Of a stretch of DNA of 6,274 nucleotides, positions 5,783-6,274 are shown piece after piece; position 1 is the first letter of the stretch, and every line of letters starts with the position of its first letter. Source of the DNA: Acetobacter sp. UBA5411 (lineage in GTDB: Bacteria; Pseudomonadota; Alphaproteobacteria; Acetobacterales; Acetobacteraceae); NCBI RefSeq assembly GCF_002409645.1, contig NZ_DHNR01000014.1, forward strand, positions 381 to 6,654, written 5' to 3'. The translations under genes and the position numbers were made by a program. Under the pieces are notes generated by a model. The model was given only the letters and a program-made list of their open reading frames with translations, was not told where the DNA came from and ran no database searches.

Positions 5783-5803
5783 CATTCCGGACGCCGTCAG
5801 GGA

Positions 5804-5824
5804 CTGCGTGTTCCGGGCACGCAG
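5804..5824 (+). promoter_or_regulatory. Hairpin touching the ribosome binding site of the 35-codon leader ORF
   Basis: CTGCGTG (5804-5810) and CACGCAG (5818-5824) form a perfect 7-bp stem around a 7-base loop TTCCGGG. The last two bases of the 3' arm are the first two of the AGGGAG ribosome binding site (5823-5828). Folding in the mRNA could therefore tune access of ribosomes to the short ORF and, by coupling, to the PepSY gene. The repeat is seen directly; the control role is inference. Confidence 0.4.
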
Positions 5825-5835
5825 GGAGAATACAT

Positions 5836-5943
5836 ATGCAGCGCAGCCGACCGCCTTTCCATCATGGAGTTGCGATTCAGTGTTATTCTTATTCGTTCAA
5901 GGGTAACCGACCCGCTTTATCCGCTGGCACATTTCTTCCATGA
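5836..5943 (+). CDS. Short 35-residue ORF, translationally coupled to the PepSY gene (leader peptide candidate)
   Basis: An ATG at 5836 preceded by AGGGAG (5823-5828, seven bases away) opens a 35-codon frame that ends at TGA 5941-5943. This stop overlaps the ATG of the PepSY gene as ATGA. The peptide starts MQRSRPPFHHGVAIQC, has a Y-S-Y-S-F patch, ends AGTFLP, and shows no membrane helix, signal peptide or family I recognise. The downstream gene has no Shine-Dalgarno of its own, so the most likely role is to deliver ribosomes by termination-reinitiation. The peptide itself may be unimportant or regulatory. A hairpin abuts its ribosome binding site. It is also possible that the frame is accidental, and no codon-bias test was possible on so few codons. 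Confidence 0.45.
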   Translation: MQRSRPPFHHGVAIQCYSYSFKGNRPALSAGTFLP

Positions 5944-6274
5944 CCACCCGCACTCTTCGTCGCTGGTTCGTGATCCATAAATGGACGAGCCTGGTCTGCA
6001 CGCTGTTCCTGCTGATCGTGTGCGTGACTGGCCTGCCGCTGCTGTTTTCCGAGCAGATATGGGACACGTTCGTGGGTGATGATGACCCGCCGTATGAAGT
6101 TCTCCCGCCGGGAACGCCGAACGCCAGTCTGGATGTCATCGTGGAGAAGGCACGCGCACTCTATCCCGGCCAGATCATCACCAATGTGAATCCGGACGAT
6201 GATGAACCGGCGGTGCTGGTCTCCATAGCACCAAGCTGGCAGGCTCTGCGGGACGACGAGACCTATCCCGACCG
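5940..6274 (+). CDS. PepSY-associated membrane protein, N-terminal part (runs off window)
   Basis: The first 111 residues of a PepSY/PepSY_TM family inner-membrane protein, a group that includes PiuB- and FoxB-like proteins beside siderophore receptors, some of them implicated in reductive iron release from siderophores. The start reads MTTRTLRRWFVIHKWTSLVC, then a membrane helix at about 17-37 (LVCTLFLLIVCVTGLPLLF) after a basic N-terminus. His13 in the HKW motif is the kind of residue that could bind haem or metal. A PepSY domain follows at about 61-100 (NASLDVIVEKARALYPGQII, then VLVSIAPSW). The ATG at 5940 is the only ordinary start in this frame after an in-frame TAA at 5904-5906, and it lacks a ribosome binding site. 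The gene is divergent from the fecI-like operon, and its product probably acts downstream of the receptor; that link is inferred from neighbourhood. Confidence 0.85.
   Translation, partial: MTTRTLRRWFVIHKWTSLVCTLFLLIVCVTGLPLLFSEQIWDTFVGDDDPPYEVLPPGTPNASLDVIVEKARALYPGQIITNVNPDDDEPAVLVSIAPSWQALRDDETYPD

Larger units (their letters stand above)
5515..5835. other. Divergent regulatory region between the fecI-like operon and the PepSY leader
   Basis: No gene is supported here. Apart from the sites listed separately (Fur-like site, TTCGCAA repeats, GGAAAAT promoter motif, two stem-loops), a perfect-looking AAGGAGG at 5663-5669 stands only two bases ahead of an ATG at 5672. The resulting plus-strand frame is not protein-like. 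That purine-rich stretch is also the complement of the GGAAAAT motif region. No convincing sigma70 promoter for the PepSY side could be picked by eye. Confidence 0.4.

Noticed and set aside
5857..5903. Second Fur box inside the short leader ORF (ATT/TTA-rich stretch)
   Set aside because: Best alignments reach only about 9 of 14 or 9 of 19 consensus positions, not above what AT-rich DNA gives.
5672..5980. Plus-strand 102-codon frame preceded by AAGGAGG
   Set aside because: The purine run is only two bases from the ATG, the composition is not protein-like, and it overlaps both the short leader ORF and the PepSY start in other frames.
1..6274. CRISPR array, tRNA, rRNA, toxin-antitoxin pair or phage genes
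   Set aside because: No regularly spaced repeats, no cloverleaf-like sequence and no recognisable protein families of these kinds were seen on either strand.

Overview
The window looks like a chromosomal piece from an acetic acid bacterium or close relative (Acetobacteraceae, Alphaproteobacteria). This is an inference from protein resemblance (an AarC-like CoA-transferase relic, an IS5-family transposase start and the FecI/FecR style), not from a database search.

Left part (1-~880): a graveyard of broken genes, all reading on the minus strand. An IS5-family element enters from the left edge. Its transposase starts at 130 and appears frameshifted near 24-28. The element abuts the remains of a GlxA-type (DJ-1/PfpI plus AraC) regulator at about 226, and that relic is itself frameshifted. 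It is joined in the same reading frame to the last third of an acetyl-CoA hydrolase/transferase, which has lost its N-terminal two thirds and carries a TAG stop nine codons before its conserved C-terminal GSM.

Middle part (994-5514, minus strand): a complete iron cell-surface signalling cassette, transcribed in the order ECF sigma factor (fecI-like), anti-sigma regulator (fecR-like), then a TonB-dependent siderophore receptor with an N-terminal signalling (STN) domain. The likely logic is as follows. Iron loss relieves Fur at palindromic boxes near the sigma gene and the receptor. The ferri-siderophore-loaded receptor contacts FecR across the periplasm through its STN domain. FecR then activates the sigma factor, which transcribes the receptor. 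A strong 25-bp Fur-like palindrome lies 29 bp before the receptor start, a weaker Fur-like site lies before fecI, and GGAAAAT motifs resembling the FecI -35 element precede both.

Right part (5515-6274): a 425-bp divergent intergenic region, then the start of a plus-strand PepSY-associated membrane protein, a family often found beside siderophore receptors. That gene has no Shine-Dalgarno of its own. A 35-codon reading frame with a good ribosome binding site ends exactly on its start (ATGA overlap), and a perfect 7-bp hairpin touches that ribosome binding site. This is the least explained structure in the window. No CRISPR array, tRNA or rRNA was seen.
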